DNA of 64,000 bases from Bog-473 sp963730395 (lineage in GTDB: Bacteria; Actinomycetota; Acidimicrobiia; Acidimicrobiales; RAAP-2), in the NCBI GenBank assembly GCA_963730395.1, contig CAVSSK010000012.1, positions 124,001-188,000 of the forward strand. Reading direction: 5' to 3'. Positions within the stretch are counted from its first letter, which is position 1. Each line of letters begins with the position of its first letter. A program made the position numbers and the translations under genes. Shown piece after piece: positions 1 to 9,205 of the stretch. The notes below the pieces were generated by a model. The model was not told the origin of the DNA and ran no database searches. It was given only the letters and a program-made list of their open reading frames with translations.

Positions 1-120
1 GACACCCGGCCGATGGTCGCTCGCGCCACCCAGGCTCTGATCGACCATGCCTCGACCTGTGGTTGGCGAACACTTCCCTCCGAACCTTACTGGCCTCCAG
101 CCAGCAAGAAGAGGGCTTGA
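1..120 (+). CDS. C-terminal end of an unidentified protein (partial)
   Basis: Reading frame 1 is open from the left edge to a TGA at 118-120 and gives the last 39 residues of a protein (ending PPASKKRA). I do not recognise the family. The tail is basic. Nothing downstream continues it, and the next gene (tRNA-Val) is on the other strand. It could be a chance open frame, because 120 bases is short in GC-rich DNA. Confidence 0.35.
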   Translation, partial: DTRPMVARATQALIDHASTCGWRTLPSEPYWPPASKKRA

Positions 121-359
121 CGCCGACCGGAGAGCCCCCGTCTTCGGCAACCTCATGCCCTACGTTTTGACTGCCGCCAAGGCTGCCCCATAAGTGCCGT
201 TGGGGGCGACCCCTCAACCTCCTCAAGCCCCCCCGCCCGCGGCCCCCTCCCCTCCGCTTCCCGGGTGGCGCCAGCCGGCCGCCGTGCTGCCCGGCCTCGG
301 TGCGCGGCCCTTTTGTCGTCGCTTCGGTGCCCGCGCTCCTCTCTCCCCTCGCCCCATTG
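121..359. other. Intergenic stretch, no gene seen
   Basis: This stretch lies between the partial frame on the left and the 3' end of tRNA-Val. It has long C-rich runs around 226-260. No convincing ribosome binding site, hairpin terminator or att-like duplication of the tRNA 3' end is visible. An open frame at 194-400 runs into the tRNA and is rejected. Confidence 0.5.
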
Positions 360-433
360 TGGGCGCTGAGGGACTCGAACCCCCGGCCTGCTGGTTGTAA
401 GCCAGCTGCTCTAACCAACTGAGCTAAGCGCCC
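360..433 (-). tRNA. tRNA-Val (anticodon UAC)
   Basis: On the minus strand the sequence folds as a full cloverleaf. The acceptor arm GGGCGCT pairs with AGCGCCC. The D arm contains GCTC-AGTTGGTTAGA-GC. The anticodon stem GCTGG/CCAGC encloses the loop CTTACAA, so the anticodon is TAC, which reads GUA valine codons. The T arm has the standard TTCGAGT loop. The discriminator base is A at position 360 and no CCA is encoded. The assignment rests directly on base pairing. Confidence 0.94.
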
Positions 434-497
434 AAGCGCTCCAGCGCCCGAACGCCATTATGCCCCTGCCGGGCCCGACCACCCGCCGCGGAGCCCG

Positions 498-1361
498 TCA
501 GCGAGGCAGCTGATCTGCCAGAACTCTGCTCCAGGGCCGCGCCAGGGTGCGCAACTCGGCACATCGATCATCGCCCAGGATGGCGTAGGGAGCCGCGGCC
601 AGTGCGTCGGTGCCGTCCTCGATCTCCCGGCGTTGGATTGCGCCCCACTCGGTGAAGCGCAGCTCCTCCCCCGTCTCCAGCCAGCCCCGAGCGTGCAGCG
701 CATCGACCGCCGCCCGCCACGCTCCATCGGGCCATCCCCGCGTCGAGCGCAGGGCCCGAGCGGGCACGTCGCCGGCGGCCGCATGGGTGACCAGTGCCTC
801 GATGCCGGACAGGCCGTGCACCACCAGCAACGCCACATGCCCGTCGCCGCGGTACTCGCGAAGGATCGACTGCGCGTGCCACAGCTGCAGGTGCGGCTCA
901 TCGGGCCATCCCACGTCCGCATGCGCCGCAGCCAGCGGGCGGCCCTCGAGCCCTCTGCGGGACGCCGCTTCGGCCGCGAGGCGGGCGAGGCCCGCGGCGC
1001 GGGCCATCGCCTCGGACTCGATCACCTCCTCACCAAGCAGCCGGCGGAGCGCCGCGTCCACAGCGGCAAAGCGCGCCGCCACCAGCTGCACGGGCGTCGC
1101 CACCTCCCACGACGCCGGGATCGCCGCGTGCACGAGCTCAGGGTTGAAGTTGAAGAACGTGGAGACGACCACGTCGGCGGTGACCGCGCCCATCGGGGCC
1201 GCCCGTGACGCGAAGTACCCGGCCTGGCCCGTGATCCCGAGGCGCGCGTACGCATCGGCCGCCTCGGGCACGAAGTAGATCATCCCGTGCAGCGGCTCGA
1301 CCGTCCGCCACGTCTTGCGCGCTCGCAGGGCATCGGTGTCGCCGATATCGCCGTCGTTCAC
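498..1361 (-). CDS. SCO6745-family protein
   Basis: The 287-residue protein resembles the actinobacterial SCO6745 family, which has a helix-turn-helix-like fold and no firmly assigned reaction. The recognisable region is the N-terminal half, around 'LHGMIYFVPEA' and 'FFNFNPELVHAAIPASW'. The C-terminal third ('LHARGWLETGEELRFTEWG') looks like a winged-helix segment. There are no membrane segments and no signal peptide. The GTG start overlaps the stop of the upstream phosphatase gene as GTGA, which implies translational coupling and one transcript. Partnership with that phosphatase is suggested by position only. Confidence 0.72.
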   Translation of the reverse strand: MNDGDIGDTDALRARKTWRTVEPLHGMIYFVPEAADAYARLGITGQAGYFASRAAPMGAVTADVVVSTFFNFNPELVHAAIPASWEVATPVQLVAARFAAVDAALRRLLGEEVIESEAMARAAGLARLAAEAASRRGLEGRPLAAAHADVGWPDEPHLQLWHAQSILREYRGDGHVALLVVHGLSGIEALVTHAAAGDVPARALRSTRGWPDGAWRAAVDALHARGWLETGEELRFTEWGAIQRREIEDGTDALAAAPYAILGDDRCAELRTLARPWSRVLADQLPR

Positions 1362-2098
1362 AGACCCTGCTCCCCCTCCAGGCGCGCCGCCAGCGCCGGC
1401 GTCGCTGCCACGATGGGCCGCCGGCTCGTCGCGTCACGCACGACGAGGTCCCGGCCGTCGCGCTCCCGCTCCGCTGTGCCAGCCTCGCGGCAGATGAGCA
1501 GGCCGGCGAGGTAGTCCCATCCGTACAGAGTGCTCCTCCCGGCCACCATGTACGCGTCGAGCACCCCCTCGGCCACCGCGCAGCACTCGAGCGAGGCGGC
1601 ACCGAGCGCCCGGTACTGCGCCCATCCGGGGTGGAGGCCCGGGAAGCCGGAGATCCCCACGATGGCGCTCCGGAGGTCCTCGCACCCCGACGGCTCCATC
1701 CGCTGCCCGTCCTTGTCGGCCCCGCCCCCTCGCGCCGCGGCATAGCGGACACCCGTGGCCTGGTTGACGACGACGCCGACCCGAGGGCCCTCGCCGTCGA
1801 GCACGCAGATGCTCGTCGCGTAGAAGGGCACGCCCCGGTGCGCGTTGGTCGAGCCGTCGACCGGGTCGATCACTGCCAGCAGCCCCGAGGACCCGTCGCC
1901 GCTGAACCCGGACTCCTCCGAGAGCACCGCCAGCCCGGCAGAGTGGAGCACCGGCAGCGCGGCGGCGTCGGCCGCCAGGTCGAGTCGGTACTGGCCGGGC
2001 TTGCTGCCCGCGGGTCCCCAGTCCTCGAGCGCGTCCAGCGCTGCGCGCACTGCTCCCACGGCGTCGTCGAGGACCTCCAGGAGCCGTACGTCGTCCAC
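1358..2098 (-). CDS. Inositol monophosphatase family phosphatase
   Basis: This 246-residue protein belongs to the metal-dependent IMPase superfamily, which removes phosphate from small substrates such as inositol phosphates, fructose-1,6-bisphosphate or PAP. Visible motifs are the metal-binding EE pair at about 61-62, DPVDGSTN at 78-85 and WDYLAG at 194-199. The length is typical. The substrate cannot be read from the sequence, and histidinol-phosphatase-type members look similar. The GTG start at 2098 lies 9 nt from a TAGGGT -10 element, so the gene is probably leaderless. It is followed by the coupled SCO6745-family gene. Confidence 0.88.
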   Translation of the reverse strand: MDDVRLLEVLDDAVGAVRAALDALEDWGPAGSKPGQYRLDLAADAAALPVLHSAGLAVLSEESGFSGDGSSGLLAVIDPVDGSTNAHRGVPFYATSICVLDGEGPRVGVVVNQATGVRYAAARGGGADKDGQRMEPSGCEDLRSAIVGISGFPGLHPGWAQYRALGAASLECCAVAEGVLDAYMVAGRSTLYGWDYLAGLLICREAGTAERERDGRDLVVRDATSRRPIVAATPALAARLEGEQGL

Positions 2099-2107
2099 GG
2101 TGGACGA

Positions 2108-2113
2108 ACCCTA
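2108..2113 (-). promoter_or_regulatory. -10 element of a leaderless promoter for the IMPase gene
   Basis: TAGGGT on the minus strand ends 9 nt before the GTG start at 2098, with no room for a ribosome binding site. It matches TANNNT, the usual actinobacterial -10. Similar spacing recurs across the window. Confidence 0.5.
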
Positions 2114-2162
2114 TCGGCCGCGACGCCCTGGCCTGCCTCAACGCATGCCGTTGCACTCCCAT

Positions 2163-2168
2163 TAGGCT
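2163..2168 (+). promoter_or_regulatory. -10 element of a leaderless promoter for the gene at 2178
   Basis: TAGGCT lies 9 nt before the GTG start at 2178. It faces away from the IMPase promoter at 2108-2113, so the two form a divergent pair within about 60 bp. Confidence 0.45.
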
Positions 2169-2177
2169 CCCAACGTT

Positions 2178-2735
2178 GTGGCTGCCATTGATGTCGCCGG
2201 CTACGTCGCAGACCTGAAGGACCATTCCGTGGACCACGGTTTTCATGTCCACGACGAGCGGCACTTCGTCGAGACCTACTCCCTGCGCCAGGTGTGGGAG
2301 GTCGATCTGCACCCCGAGGAGGGGTGCGGCGGCCCGCTGGACCTGCACCTCGCCCTCGACGTGGACCCCCGGGTCCTGCTCTCCTTCGAGGATGCCGTGG
2401 TCCTCCTCTCCGAGGACGAGGAGCCGCCCGACGAGTTCCACTTCCCTCTGACTTTCACCTGGGCGCTCCCCCCCCTGCCCAGCGGACCCGACCTCCTCCG
2501 CCTGGCCATCGACCTGGCGGGGGTCGGGGGGATCGAGCTCCCCCTCGAGGTCTCCGCCATCGACTCCTTCGCCAACGCGACGGACGGTTCCGAGCGCCGG
2601 CTGAGCATCGTGGCACGGCACCCCGTGTCTCTGGCCCGGGTCCTCAGTGGCGAGGAGCTTCTCTGCGACGTCTTCGACCGTGCCCTCGCCGTCAGCCGCT
2701 TCCTGCTCGAGTCAGCCGAACGCTGGCTCGCCTGA
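2178..2735 (+). CDS. Hypothetical acidic protein, 185 aa
   Basis: I do not recognise the family. The protein is rich in Asp, Glu and Leu, has no signal peptide or membrane helix, and appears cytoplasmic. It begins 'MAAIDVAGYVADLKDHS' and alternates hydrophobic and acidic residues in a way that suggests beta strands. The start is GTG, preceded by TAGGCT at 9 nt (leaderless). The stop lies one base before the start of the lipoprotein gene, so the two are probably co-transcribed. Confidence 0.72.
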   Translation: MAAIDVAGYVADLKDHSVDHGFHVHDERHFVETYSLRQVWEVDLHPEEGCGGPLDLHLALDVDPRVLLSFEDAVVLLSEDEEPPDEFHFPLTFTWALPPLPSGPDLLRLAIDLAGVGGIELPLEVSAIDSFANATDGSERRLSIVARHPVSLARVLSGEELLCDVFDRALAVSRFLLESAERWLA

Positions 2736-2736
2736 C

Positions 2737-3189
2737 GTGTGGCGGGACCACCGCCGGCGTGGAGGACGAGCCTTCGCCTCGGTGGTGGCCGTCGCCGCCG
2801 GCGCGGTCGGTCTGAGCGCCTGCAGCGGCCAGGACGGCCAGGCCCTGGCACAGCAGGCCTGCGTCCACGTCCATCGCTCGGTCCAGGCGTACTTGCGCTC
2901 GACCGTGGCCGGTACCCCGCCTGCGACGGTGGCCCGGCTGCGGACAGAGGCCGATCGGGAGCTGCGCGCCGCACTCCCCCTTGCCGCGCAGGCCAACTCG
3001 GCGGACGGCTCGTGGAACGCGCTCATGACCACCATCTCGGAGAGCGCCACGGTCGACGAGGCCCATCTGATCCCCGGGCTGCGGGCGCAATGCGTGGTCG
3101 CCGACGCCAACCAGAACGTCAACCCGCAGTCGCCGGCAGGTACGACCCCGCAGAACGTGAACCCGAACCCGGCGTCACCCGCCGGCTGA
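2737..3189 (+). CDS. Secreted lipoprotein of unknown function, 150 aa
   Basis: The frame extends upstream, but the GTG at 2737 gives a classic lipoprotein signal: basic residues (WRDHRRRGGR), a hydrophobic stretch (FASVVAVAAGAVG) and the lipobox LSAC with the modified cysteine near residue 28. The mature part has a helical region with cysteines, then a low-complexity Asn/Pro/Ser tail (repeated 'QNVNPQ/NPN' elements). It should be anchored to the outer face of the cytoplasmic membrane. Its role is unknown. Its last 15 bases overlap the end of the convergent SGNH/acyltransferase gene. Confidence 0.72.
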   Translation: MWRDHRRRGGRAFASVVAVAAGAVGLSACSGQDGQALAQQACVHVHRSVQAYLRSTVAGTPPATVARLRTEADRELRAALPLAAQANSADGSWNALMTTISESATVDEAHLIPGLRAQCVVADANQNVNPQSPAGTTPQNVNPNPASPAG

Positions 3190-5269
3190 GGAGCCCACCG
3201 CTGGGCTGGCGGCCGCCTGCTCCCTACCGGCAGCCACGATGGCCGGCATCAGCTTGGGCGCCAGCCACATGCCCCCGGCATCCGTGAAGTGGACGCCGTC
3301 GCTGCGTCGCATTACGACCCCGTCGACCGTGGTGGCGAACTTCCCCTTCGGGCAGGCCGCAGCGTTGAGGTCGACCACCGAGTCGGTCAGGGGGTGCTCG
3401 GCGGCGACCTCCCGCACCAGCCGGTTGAAGACCGCCAGCCGCGCCGGGTCGTCCTCGGGCCATGGCGCCCCGTCGGGCTGCTCGCCCTCGTCAGTGCACG
3501 GAGCGGTCAGGAACACCATGCGGGCGCCCGTCCCCGTCACGAGCTGCGACGCCAGCTCGAGCTGTTGCTTCACGTAGGCGGCGTAGGCCGGATGCAAGAT
3601 GTTCGTCCAGGCGCCCTGGTACTCCCGGTCGACCACCTCCCATCGCCCCGCCAGGAGCACGACCACGTTCGGCTTTACCACGTTCATGGCGTCCAGCCAC
3701 TGGTACGTCCACGGCTTCTGCGCCGGTGTCTCGCCCGGCTGCAGCGACGACCCGTCGCACGCGGGGGGTGTCACGTCGCGGGCGCCCATGAGCTCGACCT
3801 GCGGCCCGTTCACCACGCCGCAGCCGAGGATCCCCTTGTCCGAGAGGACATAGCCGTACTTGGCCTGGTCGGGCGGGGAGGACAGCCCGACCCCGAGGGT
3901 CAGCGCGACCGAGTCGCCGAAGAGGAGGACCCGCACCGGCGCGGCGGCTGGAGGGCGCGCCCGGCAGGGTCGACGTCGTGGTCGTCGTGTCGCCGCCCGG
4001 GTTCACCGGGCCCGGGAGGGCGGTGCTGGCGACCGCCGTCGTCCCGGTGGTGGCGGCGAGGACGGCGACGAGAACGACGCCCACCCCGACGGGCACCGCC
4101 AGCCACGCCCGCCACTGGCTGACGAATGTCCCCATGCGGATGGGGCGCTCGACGAGGTGGAAGGACACGACCGACACGGCGAACGTGACGAGCACCCGCA
4201 AGGCGAAGAGCCCGTAGCCGGAGGCCCCGGTGCGGGCATGGTCGAGCCAGATGAAGATCGGCCAGTGCCAGATGTAGAGGCCGTAGGAGATCCGCCCCAC
4301 GTAGCGCACCGGCGTCAGCGACAGCACACGGGGGACGATGGACTCTGGCGCCGCGACGGCAGAGAGGATGACGGCGGCCACGGCGAGGCCGATGAGGAAG
4401 AACCCTCCTCCGTAGGGGAAGGACGACGTGGAGGTGGTCAGCACCCAGAGCGCGACGGCGCCGAACGCGCCCACCAGTCCGATCAGGCCGCAGACCATGG
4501 TGCCGTTGGCGCCGGCGGGCCGCCACAGCTCCCCCTTGGCCAGTCGGCCCTCCTCGTGGCTGCGCCGTGTGACCAGCACGAGCCCGACGGCGAGAGCGCA
4601 CCCGATGAAGAGGCACTGGGAGCGGGTGTCGGTGCCGAGATAGGCGCGATTGGTGTTGAGGCCGCCGTCGTAGAGGACGTACATCCAGATGGCTGACGCG
4701 ATTGCCGCCGCGCAGCACAGCGCGAACAACGCCCGCAGGCTCCGCGTGAAGTGCATGACGCCCAGCACCACCAACGGCCAGATCACGTAGAACTGCTCCT
4801 CGACGGCCAGCGACCAGGTGTGCAGCAGCGGAGAGGACGCCGCCGTCTCGTTGAAGTAGTTCGAGTTGACGAGGATGAAGTGCCAGTTGCTCACGTAGAG
4901 CAGCGTGGACAGCGCGTCGAGCCGGAGCGCGCCGTACGTCCCCCTGGGGACGATCACCGAGGCGAAGAAGGCCACGAAGAGCAGCATCAGGAGCAACGCG
5001 GGGAGGAGGCGCCGCGCCCGGCGGGCCCAGAACGCCCCCAGCCTGATGGTCAGGGTCTGGCGCCACTCGCCCACCAACAGCGAGGTGATGAGGAACCCCG
5101 ACAGGACGAAGAAGGCGTCGACCCCCATGAACCCGCCGTCCATGTGCGGGATCCCGCCGTGGAACATCATCACCGCGACGACGGCGCAGGCCCGGACCCC
5201 GTCGAGGGCGGGCAGATAGGCCAGGCGAGTGTGCGAGACGGCGCTCTCGTCGTCCTGCATCGGGCCCAT
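3175..5269 (-). CDS. Acyltransferase-3 / SGNH two-domain O-acetyltransferase (frameshifted in this sequence)
   Basis: The N-terminal part (3960-5269) is an integral-membrane acyltransferase-3 domain. It starts 'LPALDGVRACAVVAVMMFHG' and contains 'HTWSLAVEEQFYVIWP' and about ten membrane helices. The C-terminal part (3175-3936) is an extracytoplasmic SGNH esterase-like domain with 'FGDSVALT' and a late 'SDGVHFTDAGG' (catalytic Asp/His). They are joined by a Thr/Pro linker but lie in different frames, with the shift at about 3940-3960. This AT3-SGNH order is known from OatA-like enzymes that acetylate cell-wall or exported glycans. A gene caller would split it into 3491-5269 and 3175-3936. The SD AGGAGGG precedes the ATG at 5269. 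I favour a one-base sequence error, but decay is possible. Confidence 0.82.
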
Positions 5270-5450
5270 CCCTCCTGTATCGGCTCAGGCCGGCACCGCC
5301 TAAGGGTGTCCGGGGATCTGACATTGTCTCAGACCCGCCGCGCCGTCCCCGGGCGCACCCGACTCGCTACCCTGAGGCACCCTGAGCCCCTCCCGACCCC
5401 TGGCCGCTCCTCTCCCCCGCCGCCGCGTTCCGGCCCGGCGCCGCCGTTTC

Positions 5451-6077
5451 GTGGCCTTTGTCCTGGTGGTGGCCGTGCTCGGGACCGGGACCGCCCTGGT
5501 GGCGGCCCGCCTGGACCGCGGCACCGGCATCAGCCCGCTGCGGGCCCGGATCGTCGCCATCGCCCAGGGGCAGGTCGGGTACACGACCGACCCGGCTTCG
5601 ACGTACTGCAACAAGTTCAGCGCCTACTGGGACGCCGGCGCCGACGACTGCGGCAACGGGAACCTCGACGAGGAGTGGTGCGCCGACTTCGCCGCCTGGG
5701 TGTGGAAGCAGGCCGGGGCCGAGGTCGCCTACCAGCTCGCGCCGGGCTACCTCAACGCCGACTCGGCGAGCTTCTACGTCTGGGGCATGGACCACGGTAC
5801 CTGGCACCCCGTCGGGGCCACCTACTCGCCCCAGCCGGGCGACGTCGCCGTCTACGGACTGGACGCCGGGGCCGTCACCGCCGTGCACGTTGCGGTCGTC
5901 ACCGGGGCCACCGGCAACGGCGCCGCGCCGGACGTGGTCAACGGCGACGGTGACCGCACCGGCTACAGCGTGGTCGAGGAAGGTACCGAGCAGGCGTACG
6001 CCGACGTCAAGGGCAAGGGTGCCCCACTCTCGGGCTACGTGTCGCCCTCGGCGCCCCCGGCCTCCGACTCGTCCTGA
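5451..6077 (+). CDS. CHAP-domain cell-wall hydrolase or amidase
   Basis: The 208-residue protein has one N-terminal membrane anchor or signal segment (AFVLVVAVLGTGTALVAA), then a CHAP-like cysteine peptidase domain. The catalytic Cys is in 'EEWCADFAAWVWKQAG' and the His in 'AVHVAVVTG'. CHAP enzymes cut peptide crosslinks or amide bonds in peptidoglycan. The start is GTG. A CTG at 5400 would add an Arg-rich N-terminus, but CTG starts are rare. The tail is Ser/Pro/Ala rich. The gene is divergent from the acyltransferase gene, a plausible envelope neighbour. Its last 43 bases overlap the convergent MFS gene. Confidence 0.82.
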   Translation: MAFVLVVAVLGTGTALVAARLDRGTGISPLRARIVAIAQGQVGYTTDPASTYCNKFSAYWDAGADDCGNGNLDEEWCADFAAWVWKQAGAEVAYQLAPGYLNADSASFYVWGMDHGTWHPVGATYSPQPGDVAVYGLDAGAVTAVHVAVVTGATGNGAAPDVVNGDGDRTGYSVVEEGTEQAYADVKGKGAPLSGYVSPSAPPASDSS

Positions 6078-7549
6078 CCCGCCCCGGGCCCGCCGCTCCA
6101 TGTGGCGTCGGCTGCCTGCTGGGCGGCCATCGCCAGGGCCACCGCCTCGAACACCCTGGCGGCGTCGCGCTCGATATGGCGGCGGGCCAGCATGAGGCAC
6201 GCGGCACCGAGGAACGCGATCGGCAAGATGATGAGGAAGGCCGTGCGGTAGTTGTCCCCGAACTGCGCCGCGATGGCCGAAGTGACGAGGGGGGCCGCCG
6301 CCGCACCGAACACGACCGAGGCCAGGTTGAACGCGCCGAACCCCGCCCCGCGCACGTGCGCCGGCGCCGCGTCCGACAGCCCCGCCCGGAGCGCCGGAAC
6401 GCAGGCCGTCGCGGCCAGGAACCCCGCCAGCTGGATCACGAACACGAGGGCAAAGGTCATCGGGATGAACGAGACCATGAACAGCGCCGCGCTGATGACG
6501 ATGCATACGGCCGGGATGACGACCCGCGCCCCGAGGAAGCGGTGCACCCATCTGTCGGCGATGCGCCCACCGATGATCGTGCCCGGGATGCCACCGAGGA
6601 CGGCCAGCGCGCCGAAGGTCCCGTTGGCGGCCTGCTGCGTCAGGTGCAACTGGTTCTCGTAGAAGTTCGGCATCCAGGTGGCCACCGCGGTGACGACGAA
6701 GCCGACCGTGGACACGCCGACCAGCGCGTAGCGCATGGTGGGGATGCGCAGGATCGTCCCGACGTCCCTGCGCAGGCCGTCCACCATGTCACCGAGGAAG
6801 TGCCGGAATCCCTGGGGGAACAGCGGCGGCCCGCTGTCGTCCGCCAGCTCCATCTCGACGCTGTGCGTCACGTGGGCTCGGTCCGCGCTGCCGCGGCTCG
6901 GCTCGGGCAGTCGCCAGCACAGGAAGGCCACCACCAGGCCGGGGAACAGCGACACGAAGAAGGCGAGGCGCCAGCCCTTGCCGTCGAAGAGCGGCCCGAG
7001 GGCGCCCCCGATGGCCAGGCCCATCCCCAGGCCGACGTAGCTCAGGCACTGCTGGATGGAGAACGCCTGCCCCCGGCGCTCCGTCCCGTAGTAGTCCGCG
7101 ATGACGCTGCTGCCCGAGGGGTCGGTCACCGCCTGCCCGAAGCCGAGCGAGGCGCGGATCACGACCAGCAGGCCGAAGGCGGTCGTGGGGACGACGCCTC
7201 CCAGCGCGCTGATCAGCGACCACAGCGCGATGGTCACGGCCATGGCCCGGGTCCGGTTCCAGCGATCAGCCAGGTAGCCCGCCGGCAGGGTGACGATGCC
7301 GTTGACCAGGATGAAGGCCGAGAAGAGCAGCCCGATGGCCGTGTCGCCCACCCCGAAGGCGGCCTTGATCTGGTTGCTGCTCCCCCGGACGATGTACTGG
7401 TCCATCCCGTCGACGAAGAGGGTGAACCCGACCACCCACATCGGCCAGTTGCTGACCACCATCCGCCGCGCCGACCGCGTCACCCCTTCGCCGGTCACCG
7501 CCGCGGCGGGCGACCGCTCAGGGGTGTGCCGCGCTTCCGCCGTGCTCAC
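6035..7549 (-). CDS. MFS transporter
   Basis: The 504-residue protein has about 12 predicted membrane helices and the MFS motif A-like loop 'LADRWNRTRA' after helix 2. It begins with a cytoplasmic tail of about 30 residues and ends with an acidic tail. The fold resembles the anion/aromatic acid or sugar-phosphate transporter groups, but the substrate cannot be assigned. The GTG start at 7549 lies 46 bp after the stop of the aldehyde dehydrogenase gene on the same strand, so an operon is likely. The transporter may import the precursor of the aldehyde or export the acid. Confidence 0.88.
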   Translation of the reverse strand: MSTAEARHTPERSPAAAVTGEGVTRSARRMVVSNWPMWVVGFTLFVDGMDQYIVRGSSNQIKAAFGVGDTAIGLLFSAFILVNGIVTLPAGYLADRWNRTRAMAVTIALWSLISALGGVVPTTAFGLLVVIRASLGFGQAVTDPSGSSVIADYYGTERRGQAFSIQQCLSYVGLGMGLAIGGALGPLFDGKGWRLAFFVSLFPGLVVAFLCWRLPEPSRGSADRAHVTHSVEMELADDSGPPLFPQGFRHFLGDMVDGLRRDVGTILRIPTMRYALVGVSTVGFVVTAVATWMPNFYENQLHLTQQAANGTFGALAVLGGIPGTIIGGRIADRWVHRFLGARVVIPAVCIVISAALFMVSFIPMTFALVFVIQLAGFLAATACVPALRAGLSDAAPAHVRGAGFGAFNLASVVFGAAAAPLVTSAIAAQFGDNYRTAFLIILPIAFLGAACLMLARRHIERDAARVFEAVALAMAAQQAADATWSGGPGAGQDESEAGGAEGDT

Positions 7550-7595
7550 GACCGGCGCGCCGCCCGTCGCTCGCGGGAGCTCCCCGCCCGGGGCC

Positions 7596-9068
7596 TCAGG
7601 CCCCCGGGGTGTAGCCCGCCGGGAGGGCGATGGACTTCATCTCCAGGAAGCTCTCGAGCCCCTCGGGGCCGAACTCCCGGCCCACGCCCGACTCCTTGAA
7701 GCCGCCGAACGGCGTCGAGAAGTCGATGGGCACCGGCGCGTTGAGCATGTAGGTGCCGGTGCGGACCTGGCGGGCGACCCCGAGGCCGCGGTCGTTGTCC
7801 GCCGTCCACACCGATCCGCACAGTCCGTAGCTCGAGTCGTTGGCGATGTCGACGGCGTTGGCATCGCCGTCGTAGGGGATCACCACGAGCACCGGCCCGA
7901 AGATCTCCTCCTGGGCGATCTTCATCTTGTTGTCGACGTCGGAGAACACTGTGGGCTCCACGTACCAACCCTTCGAGAACGCAGAGCCGGCGGGACGGCC
8001 GCCGCCGAGTGCCACGGTCGCCCCCTCCTCGCGCCCGCTGTCGAGATACCCCTCAATCCGGGTCCGCTGCCGCTCGGCCACCACGGGGCCGACGACGGTG
8101 GCCGGGTCCATGGGGTCGCCCACCTGCATCGCGGCCACGCCCGAGACCACGGCGTCGACGACCTCGGCGTAGCGCGAGCGGGGCGCCAGGATGCGGGTCT
8201 GCGCGATGCAGGCCTGCCCGTTGTTCATGATCGAGTTGGGCAGCAGCGTGGGAATGGTCGACGCCAGGTCGGCGTCGTCGAGGATGATGGCGGCCGACTT
8301 GCCGCCGAGCTCGAGCGTGCAGCGCTTCAGGCGCTCGCCGCAAAGGCCGCCGATGCGCTTGCCCCCCACGCCCGATCCGGTGAACGAGATCTTGTCCACC
8401 CCCGGGTGTGTCACGAGGTGCTCGCTGACCTCACGCCCCGCGGGCACCACCGACAGCACGCCCTTGGGCAGGCCCGCCTCGGCGAAGATCTCGGCCAGCC
8501 GGAAGGCGTCGAGCGGCGTCTCGGGCGCCGGCTTGAAGACCACAGTGCAGCCGGCAGCGAGCGACGGTGCCAGCTTGGCGGCCGCGATGAACAGCGGCAC
8601 GTTCCAGGGTGCGATGGCGCCGACGACGCCGACGGGCTCCTTGGTCACCAGCACCTGCGGGTTCAACAGGCCGGCGCGCACCTCGTCGAAGGCGTACGAC
8701 GTGGCCAGGTCGGCGTAGTAGTTGAAGATCATGGTGGGCGCGAGAACCTGGCCCATCCCCGAGAACGAGATCGGCGAGCCCATCTCGGTCGTGATGATCT
8801 CGGCCATGTCGCCCATCTCCGCCGTCACCTGTGCCGCCACGGCGGACAGGATGGCGCCCCGCTCGGCCGGCGTCATGCGGGGCCATGGGCCGTGGTCGAA
8901 CGCGGTCCGCGCCGCCGCCACTGCCTTGTCGATGTCCGACTCGGTGCCGTCGGGCACCCGGGCCACGACCTCCTCCGTCGACGGCGAGATCACCGCGATG
9001 GTGTCGGACCCCTCCGGGGCGACCCAGTCGCCGCCGATGAACAAGCGGTCGTAGTCCCGAATCGGCAT
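7596..9068 (-). CDS. NAD(P)-dependent aldehyde dehydrogenase
   Basis: A complete 490-residue class I/II-type aldehyde dehydrogenase that oxidises aldehydes to carboxylic acids. The catalytic residues are visible: Asn156 in 'APWNVP', Glu253 in 'LELGGKS' and the nucleophile Cys287 in 'NNGQACIAQTR'. The nucleotide-binding 'FTGSGVGGKRI' follows family pattern, as does 'EEIFGPVL' near the C-terminus. The SD GGGGAGG precedes the ATG. It is the first gene of a likely two-gene unit with the MFS transporter. The physiological substrate is unknown. Confidence 0.93.
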   Translation of the reverse strand: MPIRDYDRLFIGGDWVAPEGSDTIAVISPSTEEVVARVPDGTESDIDKAVAAARTAFDHGPWPRMTPAERGAILSAVAAQVTAEMGDMAEIITTEMGSPISFSGMGQVLAPTMIFNYYADLATSYAFDEVRAGLLNPQVLVTKEPVGVVGAIAPWNVPLFIAAAKLAPSLAAGCTVVFKPAPETPLDAFRLAEIFAEAGLPKGVLSVVPAGREVSEHLVTHPGVDKISFTGSGVGGKRIGGLCGERLKRCTLELGGKSAAIILDDADLASTIPTLLPNSIMNNGQACIAQTRILAPRSRYAEVVDAVVSGVAAMQVGDPMDPATVVGPVVAERQRTRIEGYLDSGREEGATVALGGGRPAGSAFSKGWYVEPTVFSDVDNKMKIAQEEIFGPVLVVIPYDGDANAVDIANDSSYGLCGSVWTADNDRGLGVARQVRTGTYMLNAPVPIDFSTPFGGFKESGVGREFGPEGLESFLEMKSIALPAGYTPGA

Positions 9069-9087
9069 GTGTCCTCCCCAGGGATCA

Positions 9088-9103
9088 GGGGGCCCGCGCC
9101 CCC
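9088..9103. terminator. GC hairpin between two minus-strand genes
   Basis: GGGGGC pairs with GCCCCC around a CCGC loop. It lies after the stop of the small gene at 9206 and just before the aldehyde dehydrogenase. It may end the upstream transcript or sit in the 5' leader of the dehydrogenase. There is no T tract. Confidence 0.35.
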
Positions 9104-9205
9104 GCCGCCGGCGACGCCGGTCGGCGCCTCAAGGGTAGCGGTGACCAGCGCGGACACGACAGTTCCGGCCTGCCCGGCCCGGGCGGTCGGCGTGCCCCGG
9201 GCGGC

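Noticed and set aside
194..400. A 68-codon frame running into the tRNA
   Set aside because: It ends inside the tRNA-Val sequence and its end (GLEPPACWL) is the usual false translation of a tRNA.
360..433. tRNA-Val as the attachment site of an integrated element
   Set aside because: No integrase is seen next to it and no duplicate of its 3' end is found by eye in the window.
6176..7699. A 507-codon plus-strand frame opposite the MFS gene
   Set aside because: Composition is Arg/His/Asp/Glu rich without domains, and the MFS gene on the other strand is well supported.
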